Origin: Candidatus Saccharimonadota bacterium
Lineage (GTDB): Bacteria > Patescibacteriota > Saccharimonadia > Saccharimonadales > UBA10212
Length of the DNA stretch: 64,000 nucleotides
Direction of reading: 5' to 3'
Assembly: GCA_016176605.1 (NCBI GenBank)
Contig: JACOWW010000002.1
Location: 336,968-400,967 of the forward strand
Part shown: positions 30,251-40,302 of the stretch, in pieces
Position numbering within the stretch: the stretch's first letter is position 1
Layout: every line of letters starts with the position of its first letter
The notes under the pieces: generated by a model
The model's input: the letters and a program-made list of their open reading frames with translations, nothing else
Told to the model about the DNA's origin: nothing
The model's database searches: none
Program-made: the position numbers and the translations under genes

Positions 30251-31577
30251 AATGGCCGATAATATCGGCGATGGGGCTACCAGGCTTATATGTTTTTAGG
30301 TCGTCGGCGTTCAGTGCCCAGCACTCCAGCACCGGCTGGAGGATTTGCCAACTGGCCAGCACCTCTTCACTGCTGGCAAACAAGCTGTGGTTGCCGCGCA
30401 TGGCATCAACTATAACCATTTCATAAGCATCGGGTAAGCGCCCAGGAAAGTGCTGATCATAATCAAAACTCCACTTGAGTTTTTGCAGTTTCCGTTCGTA
30501 GCCTGGCTCTTTGGCCCACAGGTCTAACTCAATGCCTTCGTCTGGTTGGATTTTAAAAGCTAATTCGTTGGCGGCCGATGCCGAAGTCTTTTTGAAATTG
30601 ACTCTAATCTCTGTTAATTTCCGATCCAAATTCTTGCCAGTCATAAGCCTTACTGGCACGCCTTGCCATCGAGGATCGGTGGACTGAAACTTTAGGGACA
30701 CGAAAGTTTCCACGGCGCTGCCGGGATTACTGACTTCAGCTTGATAGCCTTCATATTGCGCCCGCTGGACAACTTCTGTGCATTTGTCTTTGGATATTGG
30801 TGCAATAGCCTGAAGGGCGGCCAGGCGGCGGCGGGGAATTTCATCAAAATCAAAAATGTCACTGCACGGTTCCATCAAGACAAGCGCGGTTAATTGTAAT
30901 AAGTGACTTTGATAATCACGCAGTGCGCCTGTGCTCTCATAAAAATGGGCGCGGCCTTCAATGCCAATTTTTTCGCTAGCTATAATTTCTACGCTTTCTA
31001 TAAACTGGTTGTTCCAGATGTCGCGGAAAATCGTGTTGCTGCCTAAAAAAACGGTGATATTTTGAGCCATTTCTTTGGCCAGGTAATGGTCGATGCGGTA
31101 AACTTGGTCCTGCGAAAAATATTTACCGATATGCGCTGCCATCTCCTGGGCCGAGCGCAGGTCATAACCAAAGGGCTTTTCGAGCAGTAACTTTGTGTAA
31201 GATTTGCTTAGGCCAGATTTACCCAGCCAGCCAGCGATGGCCTCAGCCGCAGCCGGTGGTACCGATAAGTAAAAAATGACTTGGGGTTGTTGTGAGAATT
31301 CCTGGCTTAATTTTTCTAAGCGGCCTTTAAGTTTTTCGTAGTCTGCCCCATCTGATAAGTTCATAGTGAACATCTGGCTATAGTCCTTGAGGTTTTTTTC
31401 GCCGGCGCCAAAGACTTCATCAACGCCCACTTGGCGCCGGGAAACCCCTAAAACTTTGAAGTCCTTGCCAATATCGGTGCTTTTACAAATTTCGGACAGG
31501 GCTGGCAAGAGGAAGCGGCGCGATAAATCACCGGTGATGCCAAAAATAACTAATATCGTCGGCGGTAATTTTTCCAT
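30249..31577 (-). CDS. zwf: Glucose-6-phosphate 1-dehydrogenase
   Basis: 442 residues, first step of the oxidative pentose phosphate pathway, producing NAD(P)H. N-terminal IFGITGDLSRRFLLPAL nucleotide motif, LLLEKPFGYDL, and the active-site motif YRIDHYLAKEMAQN with the substrate-binding Lys and catalytic His. C-terminal substrate-binding domain is complete. Works with the transketolase, Rpe and RpiB genes at 1-3.6 kb; lactonase and 6-phosphogluconate dehydrogenase are not in the window. Confidence 0.96.
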   Translation of the reverse strand: MEKLPPTILVIFGITGDLSRRFLLPALSEICKSTDIGKDFKVLGVSRRQVGVDEVFGAGEKNLKDYSQMFTMNLSDGADYEKLKGRLEKLSQEFSQQPQVIFYLSVPPAAAEAIAGWLGKSGLSKSYTKLLLEKPFGYDLRSAQEMAAHIGKYFSQDQVYRIDHYLAKEMAQNITVFLGSNTIFRDIWNNQFIESVEIIASEKIGIEGRAHFYESTGALRDYQSHLLQLTALVLMEPCSDIFDFDEIPRRRLAALQAIAPISKDKCTEVVQRAQYEGYQAEVSNPGSAVETFVSLKFQSTDPRWQGVPVRLMTGKNLDRKLTEIRVNFKKTSASAANELAFKIQPDEGIELDLWAKEPGYERKLQKLKWSFDYDQHFPGRLPDAYEMVIVDAMRGNHSLFASSEEVLASWQILQPVLECWALNADDLKTYKPGSPIADIIGH

Positions 31578-31621
31578 GTTTATAAGTATACTCGGAGCCA
31601 GCGTAAAACCAGCGCTGACCC

Positions 31622-31650
31622 TTGAATAATAAGGAGTTGGCTGTTATACT
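31622..31650 (+). promoter_or_regulatory. Promoter of the ATP synthase operon
   Basis: -35 TTGAAT (31622-31627), 17-bp spacer, -10 TATACT (31645-31650). Transcription would start near 31657, giving a leader of about 128 nt to the atpB GTG. Confidence 0.65.
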
Positions 31651-31688
31651 GCCACACGAATGAGTTTTAGGGGACGAGAAACGACCGG

Positions 31689-31766
31689 TCCGCCAGCTGG
31701 CGGATATCCAGCCGTTCGCACCGCTATGCCCGGTAGCGAGTCCGCCGAGGCGGATCTACTACCGGG
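31689..31766 (+). promoter_or_regulatory. Palindromes and hairpin in the atp leader
   Basis: TCCGCCAGCTGGCGGA at 31689-31704 is identical to the repeat in trxB. CCCGGTAG (31729-31736) pairs with CTACCGGG (31759-31766) around TCCGCCGAGGCGGA (31741-31754). The hairpin ends about 18 nt before the start codon. Confidence 0.5.
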
Positions 31767-31784
31767 TAGGGGTGGGAGCTAGCA

Positions 31785-32600
31785 GTGCTAGTTCCGTTTT
31801 TTGCCGCCGAAGGAGCCGCGCCGCTAGCGGCCGAAAAGCTTTTTAATATCGGCCCATTTTCTTTTACTAACAGTATGCTGTTCGGCCTGATAACGGTCGT
31901 CTTTACACTTACCATTTTTGGCCTGGCCGCCCGCGCCAGCCACACCTGGCCCAAAAGCCGGCTGGCCTTTTATATCGAAAGTTTGGTAGAGCTAGTTTTT
32001 AATTTAATGACCGAAAGCTTTGGCGACCGTAAAAAAGCCGCCCGCCATTTTCCGCTGCTGCTAAGCCTTTTTATTTTTATTCTAGCTGCTAATTTAAGCG
32101 GTCTGCTGCCGGGCGTCGGCAGTTTGTCGGTCAATGTCAATGGAGAGCATACTTCATTATTTAGAGCCTTCACAACTGATCTCAATTCGACTCTGGCCAT
32201 GGCTGTTTTGAGCCTGAGTGTCGTGCATATCTATGCCCTCAGGGAGCTTGGTGGTGTCGGCCGGTTCCGGCATTATTTTTCGGGTAATTTACTCAACCCC
32301 ATGAACATATTAATTGGGATAAATGAGGTCTTTGGCGAAGTGCTGCGGCTGGTAACGCTATCGCTGCGGCTTTTTGGAGTTATTTATGGCGGCGAGGCTT
32401 TGCTGCACGCCATTTCGCAGCTGGCTGGCAATTTTGCCTGGGCAGCCTCATTGCCTATCTTTTTTCTGGAAATATTTTTCTCGCTCGTTCAGGCCTATTT
32501 GTTTATGATGTTAACAGCCACCTATCTGGTGATGGCGGTGTCGCATGAAGGTGAAACCAAATCGCACTCGCCTCAACCGGCAACAGCGGGAGGGTCATAA
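31785..32600 (+). CDS. atpB: ATP synthase Fo subunit a
   Basis: 271 residues from GTG 31785, preceded by a GGGGTGGGAG purine tract. Several membrane helices; the proton-channel Arg lies in the penultimate conserved helix (EVLRLVTLSLRLFGVIYGGEAL), and the last helices carry the usual polar residues. First gene of atpBEFHAGDC; no atpI precedes it. Works with the c-ring to move protons. Confidence 0.93.
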   Translation: MLVPFFAAEGAAPLAAEKLFNIGPFSFTNSMLFGLITVVFTLTIFGLAARASHTWPKSRLAFYIESLVELVFNLMTESFGDRKKAARHFPLLLSLFIFILAANLSGLLPGVGSLSVNVNGEHTSLFRAFTTDLNSTLAMAVLSLSVVHIYALRELGGVGRFRHYFSGNLLNPMNILIGINEVFGEVLRLVTLSLRLFGVIYGGEALLHAISQLAGNFAWAASLPIFFLEIFFSLVQAYLFMMLTATYLVMAVSHEGETKSHSPQPATAGGS

Positions 32601-32626
32601 AAAATGTTAATTAATAATAACCCACC

Positions 32627-32647
32627 ATCCCGACGATACGTCGGGAT
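32627..32647 (+). promoter_or_regulatory. Intercistronic hairpin before atpE
   Basis: ATCCCGACG-ATA-CGTCGGGAT, a 9-bp perfect stem between atpB and atpE. It may stabilise or process the mRNA so that subunit c, needed in many copies, is made in excess. Confidence 0.5.
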
Positions 32648-32667
32648 TGCGGGCGAAGGGAGTAACT

Positions 32668-32880
32668 ATGGATATAGATCCATCATTAATTAAGGGGCTA
32701 ACCATCGGCCTGGGCGCCATCGGCCCGGCTATCGGTATCGGCCTGATCGGCGCAGCCGTGGTCAGCGCAGTCGGCCGCAACCCGGAGATCCAAGGTAAAA
32801 TCCTGTCCACGGCATTCATTATGATCGGCTTGGTCGACGCCGTCTTAGCTTTTGTCCTGCTTATCCTGTTTACCACGTAA
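32668..32880 (+). CDS. atpE: ATP synthase Fo subunit c
   Basis: 70 residues from ATG 32668 (MDIDPSLIKG), with GGGAG 8 nt upstream; the frame extends to 32647 but this is less likely. Two helices joined by the polar loop GRNPEIQGK. The ion-binding carboxylate is Asp in IGLVDAVLAF. The first helix has GAIGPAIGIG with no Gln, so protons rather than sodium are expected. Confidence 0.95.
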   Translation: MDIDPSLIKGLTIGLGAIGPAIGIGLIGAAVVSAVGRNPEIQGKILSTAFIMIGLVDAVLAFVLLILFTT

Positions 32881-32891
32881 GGGGTCCGTAA

Positions 32892-33428
32892 TTGCTTAAT
32901 ATTCCAACACAATTTGCTGAAGTTAGCAGTTCCGAAAGCGGAATTGGGGCTTTTAATATCAATCTTAAGTCCTTTATCTTCCAGTTGATTACCTTCGTGA
33001 TCGTACTGTTGGTGTTTAAGCGCTGGGTTTTGCCGCCGCTTATTAAGACACTTGAGGACCGCCGTCAAACGCTCGAAAAAAGTTTGATCCAAGCTAAAGA
33101 AACAGAGGAGGCGCTGGCGCGGGCCGAGGCCAAAGCCGAAGAAATTATTACCAAAGCCAGGACTCAAGCTGACAACGCCCTGCGTGATGCCAAGAAATCG
33201 GCTGAGGGGGTCATTGTTGATGCCGAAACGGCTGCCGCCCAGCGGGCAGCGTTGATTATCAAAGATGCCCAGGCCCAGCTGGCGCAGGAGCGAGCTAAAC
33301 TGCACGAGGAGCTAAAGGCTGAATTGGCTGAACTCGTAGCCAACGCGACCGAGGTTGTCCTGCGCCAAAAACTCGATGAAAAGAACGACCGTAAACTAAT
33401 AGAGCAGTCGCTTAGGGAGATAGCATGA
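32892..33428 (+). CDS. atpF: ATP synthase Fo subunit b
   Basis: 178 residues; start is probably TTG 32892 after AAGGGG. One membrane helix (about 28-48, IFQLITFVIVLLVFKRWVLPPL) followed by a long charged coiled coil that forms the peripheral stalk. Overlaps atpH by 4 bp. Confidence 0.92.
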   Translation: MLNIPTQFAEVSSSESGIGAFNINLKSFIFQLITFVIVLLVFKRWVLPPLIKTLEDRRQTLEKSLIQAKETEEALARAEAKAEEIITKARTQADNALRDAKKSAEGVIVDAETAAAQRAALIIKDAQAQLAQERAKLHEELKAELAELVANATEVVLRQKLDEKNDRKLIEQSLREIA

Positions 33429-33823
33429 GTCTAAGACTATCTCGCCGCGCTCTGGCTCGCTACGCCACTGACCAGTTACTATCTGGTAGTTCGGCCAAGA
33501 CTATTGCCAAGCATTTAGCGGCTGTTTTGATCGACAGCCGCCGCGAAAAGGACGCTCAGCCGCTGCTGGACGATATTAACTATGAGCTGCAGAGCCGCGG
33601 CCAGCTGGCGTCGGCTACGGTAACTACTGCCAGCCAGCTGCCAGCCAGCTTAAAAAACGAGGTTGCCGACCTGGTTAAAAAACTAGCTGGGGTACGGCAA
33701 GTTATTGTGGATGAACGAATAGACAAGGCAGTTATTGGTGGCGTTCGGGTGGAAACGGCCGACCGCACATGGGATAAAACAGTCACTGCCCAACTTAATA
33801 AACTCAAGGAGATAACATCGTGA
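33425..33823 (+). CDS. atpH: ATP synthase F1 subunit delta (short form)
   Basis: 132 residues instead of about 175. SLRLSRRALARYATDQLL at the N-terminus and the C-terminal strand region (GVRQVIVDERIDKAVIGGVRVETADRTWDKTVTAQLNKLKE) identify it. The N-terminal helical bundle is shortened. ATGA overlap with atpF. Connects the peripheral stalk to F1. Confidence 0.88.
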   Translation: MSLRLSRRALARYATDQLLSGSSAKTIAKHLAAVLIDSRREKDAQPLLDDINYELQSRGQLASATVTTASQLPASLKNEVADLVKKLAGVRQVIVDERIDKAVIGGVRVETADRTWDKTVTAQLNKLKEITS

Positions 33824-33929
33824 CTACGTCACTCCATTTATCATTTACCAAATGTTCTCTGTTCAATGTTAAATTAATGTTTAATGTTCAATGTGAATTG
33901 ATCAATGAGCCGACGCTAGGAGGCGTGTA
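33824..33929. repeat. Low-complexity spacer in the atp operon
   Basis: AT-rich repeats of TTTACC, TTCAATGTT and AATGTTCAATG. Belongs to the same general class of intergenic low-complexity repeats seen across the window. Confidence 0.5.
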
Positions 33930-35483
33930 GTGGCGAAGCTCGATACGCAAGTAAAATCACTAGCCGAAGAAGTCCAAAGTGCTATTGCCAAGCTCAAGCA
34001 GCAAGGCCAGGAAAAATCTTCGGGCATTGTTACCCGCGTCGGTGACGGCGTAGCCTGGATCTGGGGCTTGCGCGACGTCGGCTACGCCGAAATGATCGAG
34101 ATCGAAGGTATAAGCGGCAAAGTCACTGCCTTCGCCCTCAATTTACTAGAGGATGAAATTGGTGCCGTACTGCTGGGCGAAGACGAAGAAGTACGGGCTG
34201 GCGCCCGAGTTCGCACCAGCGGCCAAGTTTTGTCTGTGCCCGTCGGACCGGAATTGGTTGGCCGTGTGGTCGACCCCTTGGGCCGTCCGTTAGACGGCAA
34301 AGGCGCGATAAAGACCAAGGCTTATGGTGCTGTCGAAAATCCAGCGCCTGGCGTTATAGATCGCAAGAGTGTCCACGAACCTCTATTAACCGGAGTTACA
34401 GCCATCGACGCCATGGTACCTATCGGCCGCGGACAGCGTGAGCTGATTATCGGCGACCGCCAGACCGGTAAGACAGCCATTGCCGTCGATACCATGATTA
34501 ACCAAGCCAAACAAAAAACAGATGTTATCAATATCTATGTGGCTATCGGCCAAAAAAATGCCCGTATTGCCCGCTTGACCGAGCGCCTCAAGCGCGAAGG
34601 TGTGATGGACCAAACAATTATTGTCGCTACCAGTGCTTCGGACCCAGCTTCGCTCCAATACTTGGCCCCTTATGCTGGCGCAGCTATTGGCGAATGGTTC
34701 CGCAATAATAAGGGGCACGCTTTAATTATTTATGACGATCTTTCCAAACATGCTGTAGCCTATCGGCAAATGTCGCTGCTGCTGCGCCGACCACCCGGCC
34801 GCGAAGCTTACCCTGGCGATGTTTTTTATCTACATTCGCGGCTACTGGAACGTGCCGCCAAGCTGTCTGATAAATTAGGCGGCGGCAGTTTAACGGCCCT
34901 GCCGATTATCGAAACCCAGGCCGGTGACGTGTCAGCTTATATACCGACCAACGTTATTTCTATCACCGACGGCCAAATATATTTGGAAACTGATCTCTTT
35001 TATCAGGGTATTCGTCCGGCCATCTCGGTCGGCTTATCTGTCTCGCGCGTTGGCGGCGCCGCCCAGCCCAAAGCTATCCGTTCGGTGGCCGGCTCGCTGC
35101 GCCTTGACCTGGCCCAGTTCCGCGAACTGGCGGCTTTCTCACAATTTTCTAGCGACCTTGACGCCCAAACCCAGGCCCGCCTGGCCCGCGGCCAGCTGCT
35201 GACCGAAATTTTAAAACAGCCCCAGTATTCATCGCTGGCTATCTGGCAGCAAGTTGCTGGCATTTTGGCCGCCACCGATGGCGCATTTGATGGCCTGCCA
35301 ATCGCAAGTGTCAAGCCAGCCCAGATGGCCTTGCTCAGCGCTCTAGCCCAAAAACATCCAAAAGTTGTTACTGAACTTCAGACTGGTGCCGCCCCCAGCG
35401 AAAGTGTCAAGAAAACAATTATGGACGTTGCTACGCAAATAGCTAAGCAGTATCACGGAGCGAAGAAGGAGGAAACGAAATGA
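33930..35483 (+). CDS. atpA: ATP synthase F1 subunit alpha
   Basis: 517 residues from GTG 33930 with AGGAGG upstream. Walker A-type [13 protein letters not shown], the YAIVG-like [14 protein letters not shown] segment, [16 protein letters not shown] and the conserved [18 protein letters not shown] (ends with the catalytic Arg finger region). Non-catalytic nucleotide-binding subunit of F1. Confidence 0.97.
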   Translation: MAKLDTQVKSLAEEVQSAIAKLKQQGQEKSSGIVTRVGDGVAWIWGLRDVGYAEMIEIEGISGKVTAFALNLLEDEIGAVLLGEDEEVRAGARVRTSGQVLSVPVGPELVGRVVDPLGRPLDGKGAIKTKAYGAVENPAPGVIDRKSVHEPLLTGVTAIDAMVPIGRGQRELIIGDRQTGKTAIAVDTMINQAKQKTDVINIYVAIGQKNARIARLTERLKREGVMDQTIIVATSASDPASLQYLAPYAGAAIGEWFRNNKGHALIIYDDLSKHAVAYRQMSLLLRRPPGREAYPGDVFYLHSRLLERAAKLSDKLGGGSLTALPIIETQAGDVSAYIPTNVISITDGQIYLETDLFYQGIRPAISVGLSVSRVGGAAQPKAIRSVAGSLRLDLAQFRELAAFSQFSSDLDAQTQARLARGQLLTEILKQPQYSSLAIWQQVAGILAATDGAFDGLPIASVKPAQMALLSALAQKHPKVVTELQTGAAPSESVKKTIMDVATQIAKQYHGAKKEETK

Positions 35484-35628
35484 CCCCTTCGCTCCAATCT
35501 TCAAACTTCAAACCTCAAACATCAGAAAAATTTCAAATATCAAAGTTCAAACTTTGGTGTTTGGTGTTTGGTGTTTCTTTGATTTTTGATGTTTGGTTAT
35601 TGAACTTTGCCTCCGGAGGAGGCGTTTG
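35484..35628. repeat. Low-complexity inverted spacer in the atp operon
   Basis: Repeated CTTCAAAC/TCAAACATC on the left and TTTGGTGTTTGG/TTTGATGTTTGG on the right, so the halves can pair. The same motif (TTTGATGTTTGAAGTTTGG) lies inside pheT at 11301-11333. GGAGGAGG precedes the atpG start. Confidence 0.6.
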
Positions 35629-36495
35629 ATGGCTCAGACTAAGATAATTCAGCGTCGAATCCGCTCGGTTAAAAATGCCAAGCAGATTACTAAGGCCTTG
35701 GAGGTAGTGGCCGCCAGCCGTATGCGCCGGGTGGTTGAGGCCGTAGCGCGCAGCCGAACTTACGGTAACCTGTCAGCCGCAATCATGCGGCGTATTGCCA
35801 CCAGCTATGAAGCCAAGACACACCCTTACTTTGCACCCAGCAGTGATAAACCTACGCTTTATATAGTTATGACTTCCGACCGCGGCCAGGCCGGAGCTTT
35901 CAATTCTAATGTTTTTAACCTGGCACTAGACGATTTTAAAGCGGATAAAGCTCGGCCGCAGGTCTTGGTCTTTGGCCGCAAAGGCGCCCGTTTTTTTGCC
36001 CAACTGGCCGGCATTGACCTAGTTGGAGCTTACGAAGACATTGCTGACATACCCGAAGCTAATGTTTTCTCGCCAGTTTTAGATCTTATCGCCGACGCCG
36101 TGAATGAAGGCAAAACTGGCACTGTTAAGGTTATTTATACCGAGTTTTTGTCGCCGCTAAGCCAAAGAACCACTTCCTTTCAACTGCTGCCAATAGATGT
36201 GCCAACTGAAGCCGAAAACCAGCTGCCCAAAGAAATAGCCTATGAATTCGAGCCGGAAATTGGCGACGTTTTAGATGAAGGCATCAAACTCTATTTTGAA
36301 GCCCACCTGATGCAGGCCAAAATTGAAGCGGCCGCCTCTGAGCACGCTATGCGCATGGTCGCCATGGGCAATGCCAACCGTAACGCTTCGGATCTCATCG
36401 ATGATTTAACATTGGAACTTAATGCTACCCGCCAAGCGGCCATAACACAGGAAATAGCAGAAATAACAGGGGGAGCAGCAGCTATTTCCCAGTAG
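35629..36495 (+). CDS. atpG: ATP synthase F1 subunit gamma
   Basis: 288 residues from ATG 35629 (MAQTKIIQRRIRSVKNAKQITKALEVVAASRMRR), the normal N-terminus; the frame opens 36 nt earlier. Central-shaft helices at both ends (ASEHAMRMVAMGNANRNASDLIDDLTLELNATRQAAITQEI). Preceded by GGAGGAGG. Rotating shaft of F1. Confidence 0.95.
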   Translation: MAQTKIIQRRIRSVKNAKQITKALEVVAASRMRRVVEAVARSRTYGNLSAAIMRRIATSYEAKTHPYFAPSSDKPTLYIVMTSDRGQAGAFNSNVFNLALDDFKADKARPQVLVFGRKGARFFAQLAGIDLVGAYEDIADIPEANVFSPVLDLIADAVNEGKTGTVKVIYTEFLSPLSQRTTSFQLLPIDVPTEAENQLPKEIAYEFEPEIGDVLDEGIKLYFEAHLMQAKIEAAASEHAMRMVAMGNANRNASDLIDDLTLELNATRQAAITQEIAEITGGAAAISQ

Positions 36496-37967
<1,472 letters not shown>

Positions 37968-37968
<1 letters not shown>

Positions 37969-38393
37969 TGCTTAAGTTTCAATTAGTTTCTATTACGGGC
38001 ACTAAATATGATGACGAAGCTTATGAGGTTTTGGTGCCTACCCGAGCCGGTGTGGTTAGTATATTTGAACAACACATGCCTATGGTTTCAGCCGCCCAGC
38101 CTGGAGTTTTGAGCGTACGCAAAAAAAGCAGCGACCCGGACAGTGCTATGGAGAATTTTGCCATTAACGGCGGCATCGTTGAGGTAGACGGCAAGACTGT
38201 GCGCTTCGTGGCTGACGACGTAACAACCACCGACGAAGTTAGCGAACAAGAAGCGGCGGCGGCCCATAAACGAGCCGAGGAGTTAGTCAAAAACGCGCCC
38301 AACCAAACGGCTCTTCACGAAGCCCACCGCTTGTTGCATCATAGCAGTGCCCAGCTACAAATCGCCAAACTCAAAAAACGCCACCACAGATAG
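37968..38393 (+). CDS. atpC: ATP synthase F1 subunit epsilon
   Basis: 141 residues. N-terminal beta sandwich (FQLVSITGTKYDDEAYEVLVPTRAGVVSIFEQHMPMVSAAQPGVL, NFAINGGIVEVDGKTVRFVADD) and a C-terminal helical hairpin that can inhibit ATP hydrolysis. Last gene of the operon; element B starts at its stop codon. Confidence 0.92.
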
Positions 38394-38595
38394 CTCACCC
38401 CTAATTTTCCCGGACGCTGTCTCACCGTGAGTAGTTGCCTGTCAAAAATAAGTTTGGCATTGGAACTCCTCGTGATTTATCCACTGGATAAATCACTTCG
38501 TCAGACAGCCAAAACCAGCCAAGCACACTTATTTATTGACAACATCTAATCAGGGCTTCGGCAGATGTCCGGGATAAAACTAGGGGTTCGCTTAG
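38391..38595 (-). ncRNA. Structured element family, copy B
   Basis: Minus-strand orientation relative to copy A. Terminal arms: CCCCTAATTTTCCCGGAC (38398-38415) and the reverse-complementary arm 38567-38586, with a wobble and a 2-nt bulge. The central hairpin 38472-38496 has the core TATCCAGTGGATA where copy A has TTGCCAGTGGCAA, so several base pairs changed on both sides. GGCTGTCTGACGA and ACGAGGAGTTCC are conserved. It starts at the atpC stop, so it could end or protect the atp mRNA. Confidence 0.7.
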
Positions 38596-38613
38596 TAATT
38601 ACTAAATACAAAC

Positions 38614-38637
38614 AAATGCTTGACTAGTCAAGCATTT
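38614..38637. repeat. AAATGCTTGAC / GTCAAGCATTT palindrome (family member 3)
   Basis: A perfect 24-bp palindrome 40 bp upstream of the HAD gene -10 box. Could be an operator or, with the following TTTTTA, a short terminator. Confidence 0.55.
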
Positions 38638-38660
38638 TTACGGTGGATTGGTTTACTTTT

Positions 38661-38669
38661 TGCTATGAT
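38661..38669 (+). promoter_or_regulatory. Extended -10 promoter of the HAD gene
   Basis: TGCTATGAT is an extended -10 whose TATGAT ends 6 nt before the GTG at 38676. The mRNA should start at the GTG. Confidence 0.55.
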
Positions 38670-38675
38670 TGACTT

Positions 38676-39311
38676 GTGATTGAGCATATCTGGTTTGATT
38701 TTGGCGGTACACTTTACAAAGAAACTTCTAAGTTCAATAGCATTCATGACAAGCATCGATATGCGATCTATGCTGGATTAACCAATCAGCCAGATCTCCG
38801 TATAGCTAAACGAAACTACGATAAACTTTACAAGAAATATGGCAGTAACTCCGCAACCTTTAGATCACTCGGTGTTCCCTCTGACTACTGGATGAAGGAG
38901 TTCGAGAAATTAGATCTAGCCGATTTGCTTAAACCCAACTCTGAAATAATTAATACACTCAGGGTAATTAAAGAGAGGGTACCAATATCTCTTTTTACCA
39001 ACATTCGACCGGCAAAAATTGAGGATATGCTAGGAAAACTAGAAATACCGGTTGATTATTTTACTCATATGCTAAGTGGCGATGATGTTAAGGAAAGAAA
39101 ACCACATTTGGAAGGATTTCATAAAATGGTAAGTTTATCTGAACTTCCTGCTGATAAAATCATGTATGTCGGTGATAGGATTGATGTCGATATTAAGCCT
39201 GCCAAACAAGTCGGTATGGTAACCTGTCTTGTTTGGTCTACCTCGTCAGTAGCAGATTATTCAGCGCCTTCTTTCGGAGATTTATGGGAAATAGTCCTTA
39301 GGGAAAGGTAG
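38676..39311 (+). CDS. HAD-superfamily hydrolase
   Basis: 211 residues from GTG 38676. HAD motifs: I WFDFGGTL, II SLFTN, III/Lys ERKPHLEGF, IV YVGDRIDVDIKPAKQVGM. In motif I the acid/base Asp (DxD) is replaced by Gly (DFGGT), which lowers confidence that it is a classical phosphatase. Resembles YjjG/haloacid-type members. AT-rich compared with the atp operon. Leaderless start likely. Substrate unknown. Confidence 0.82.
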   Translation: MIEHIWFDFGGTLYKETSKFNSIHDKHRYAIYAGLTNQPDLRIAKRNYDKLYKKYGSNSATFRSLGVPSDYWMKEFEKLDLADLLKPNSEIINTLRVIKERVPISLFTNIRPAKIEDMLGKLEIPVDYFTHMLSGDDVKERKPHLEGFHKMVSLSELPADKIMYVGDRIDVDIKPAKQVGMVTCLVWSTSSVADYSAPSFGDLWEIVLRER

Positions 39312-39535
39312 CAGTGAGCGGTCCGCTTGCAAAAGCAGAGCTGGATTTATTCCAGCAGCGAACGCCGGAGGAAAACCGTAGGTTGTTTTCTGGAATTATG
39401 AAAACGGCCTTTCGTGGTCCGGACTTGTATGTAGCTGGATGTAATATTTATCGCAGCGCCGGATGAAAGACCGCTTCATTTCATCGCCTCCACCCGCTAC
39501 AGCGGATGATACCCGAAAAACTAATTGAAACGCAC
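39312..39535. other. Hairpin-rich intergenic region after the HAD gene
   Basis: No gene. Contains CTGG-ATTTATT-CCAG, the hairpin CCGGAGGAAAACC-GTA-GGTTGTTTTCTGG (39366-39394), whose core is shared with 7056-7073, and GATGAAA-loop-TTTCATC. GGTCCGGAC and GCGGTCCGC can also pair. Possible ncRNA or repeat remnant. Confidence 0.4.
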
Positions 39536-39715
39536 TTAGGCCAGATGGTGCTTAATCTTGCGCCAGCGTCTAGCTTGTAACCTGCGGGAACGCTCCTCCC
39601 AATGGTCGCTGATGTCTTGAAGATCATCAAAGCTGAGCGAAGATACACTAACGGGGGAACTGATGACCCGGTGTTTACGTAGGTCTCCGGTTCCCTTTAC
39701 GTGCCACTTCTTCAT
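39536..39715 (-). CDS. Small basic protein, 59 aa
   Basis: ATG 39715 is preceded by AGGGGGTG at proper spacing. The product begins MKKWHVKGTGDLRKHRVISS and ends in an Arg/Trp/Lys-rich helix (EERSRRLQARRWRKIKHHLA). Middle: SFDDLQDISDHWEE. It is strongly basic at both ends and lacks Cys or a membrane helix. A small nucleic-acid-binding protein is possible; no family recognised. Good ribosome site and clean frame are the evidence. Confidence 0.55.
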   Translation of the reverse strand: MKKWHVKGTGDLRKHRVISSPVSVSSLSFDDLQDISDHWEERSRRLQARRWRKIKHHLA

Positions 39716-40075
39716 TACTCACCCCCTAACACTCTTGCTCGACGTACCACAAGCATAATGGAGCGCTTTAAACACGGCTGTAAAGTTTTTATAGCGCGGT
39801 GTGTGAAATACCAATCAATGCTAGTGTAAGTTTTCTCACAATCATTACCCATCCAAAGTAATATACTTTCTTGGTTCGTTTAGTTAATTCTCCTTATTGA
39901 TCCTAGCCCGTGAGACAACAAAAACGGGCTGGTTTTTTAAGTCGCGGGCATCCGAACCAGCCTGTTTGGACTGATAATTTTTCCTAGCTGGTTACGCACA
40001 GTAAAATATTTCACTGCGCTAAACAACCTTTTAGGGATAATAGGTAACGAAGAATAACAATTAAGAGGGGTAAAT
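39716..40075. other. Intergenic region with a possible small RNA
   Basis: 360 bp without a clear gene. TATACT (39862-39867) could be a -10 and the terminator at 39905-39938 would end an RNA of about 65 nt. The rest is AT-rich and holds the upstream region of the 59-residue gene and of the gene at 40076. Confidence 0.25.
39905..39938 (+). terminator. Intrinsic terminator
   Basis: AGCCCGT (39905-39911), 12-nt loop, ACGGGCT (39924-39930), then GG and six T residues. One of the few classical rho-independent terminators in the window. Confidence 0.65.
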
Positions 40076-40279
40076 ATGCCGAAACGTAAATCAAAATTTT
40101 TGGGCCGTCCACGATTTTTTTCGACTACAGATAAGTCTATTGCCCGCCTGCACCGCAACCATAAGGATTTATCAACCAAAATCAATCAGAGCAGGGAGAA
40201 TGGAGACTCAGCGCAAAAAAATAAATACCGTCAGACTAACAAAAACTCCAGCCATAAGTACTCTACCGAGACGCATTAA
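40076..40279 (+). CDS. Small basic hypothetical protein, 67 aa
   Basis: ATG 40076 follows AGAGGGG at good spacing. The product starts MPKRKSKFLGRPRFFSTTDKS and is rich in Lys, Arg, Asn and Ser. No family or membrane helix. Another frame on the opposite strand overlaps part of it, so this call rests on the ribosome site alone. Confidence 0.35.
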   Translation: MPKRKSKFLGRPRFFSTTDKSIARLHRNHKDLSTKINQSRENGDSAQKNKYRQTNKNSSHKYSTETH

Positions 40280-40302
40280 CCAGCCGGGCATACGAATTTC
40301 AG

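Noticed and set aside
39312-39535. RNase P RNA near 39.4 kb
   Set aside because: GGAGGAAAACC resembles the P4 strand loosely, but the second conserved strand and the expected length are absent.
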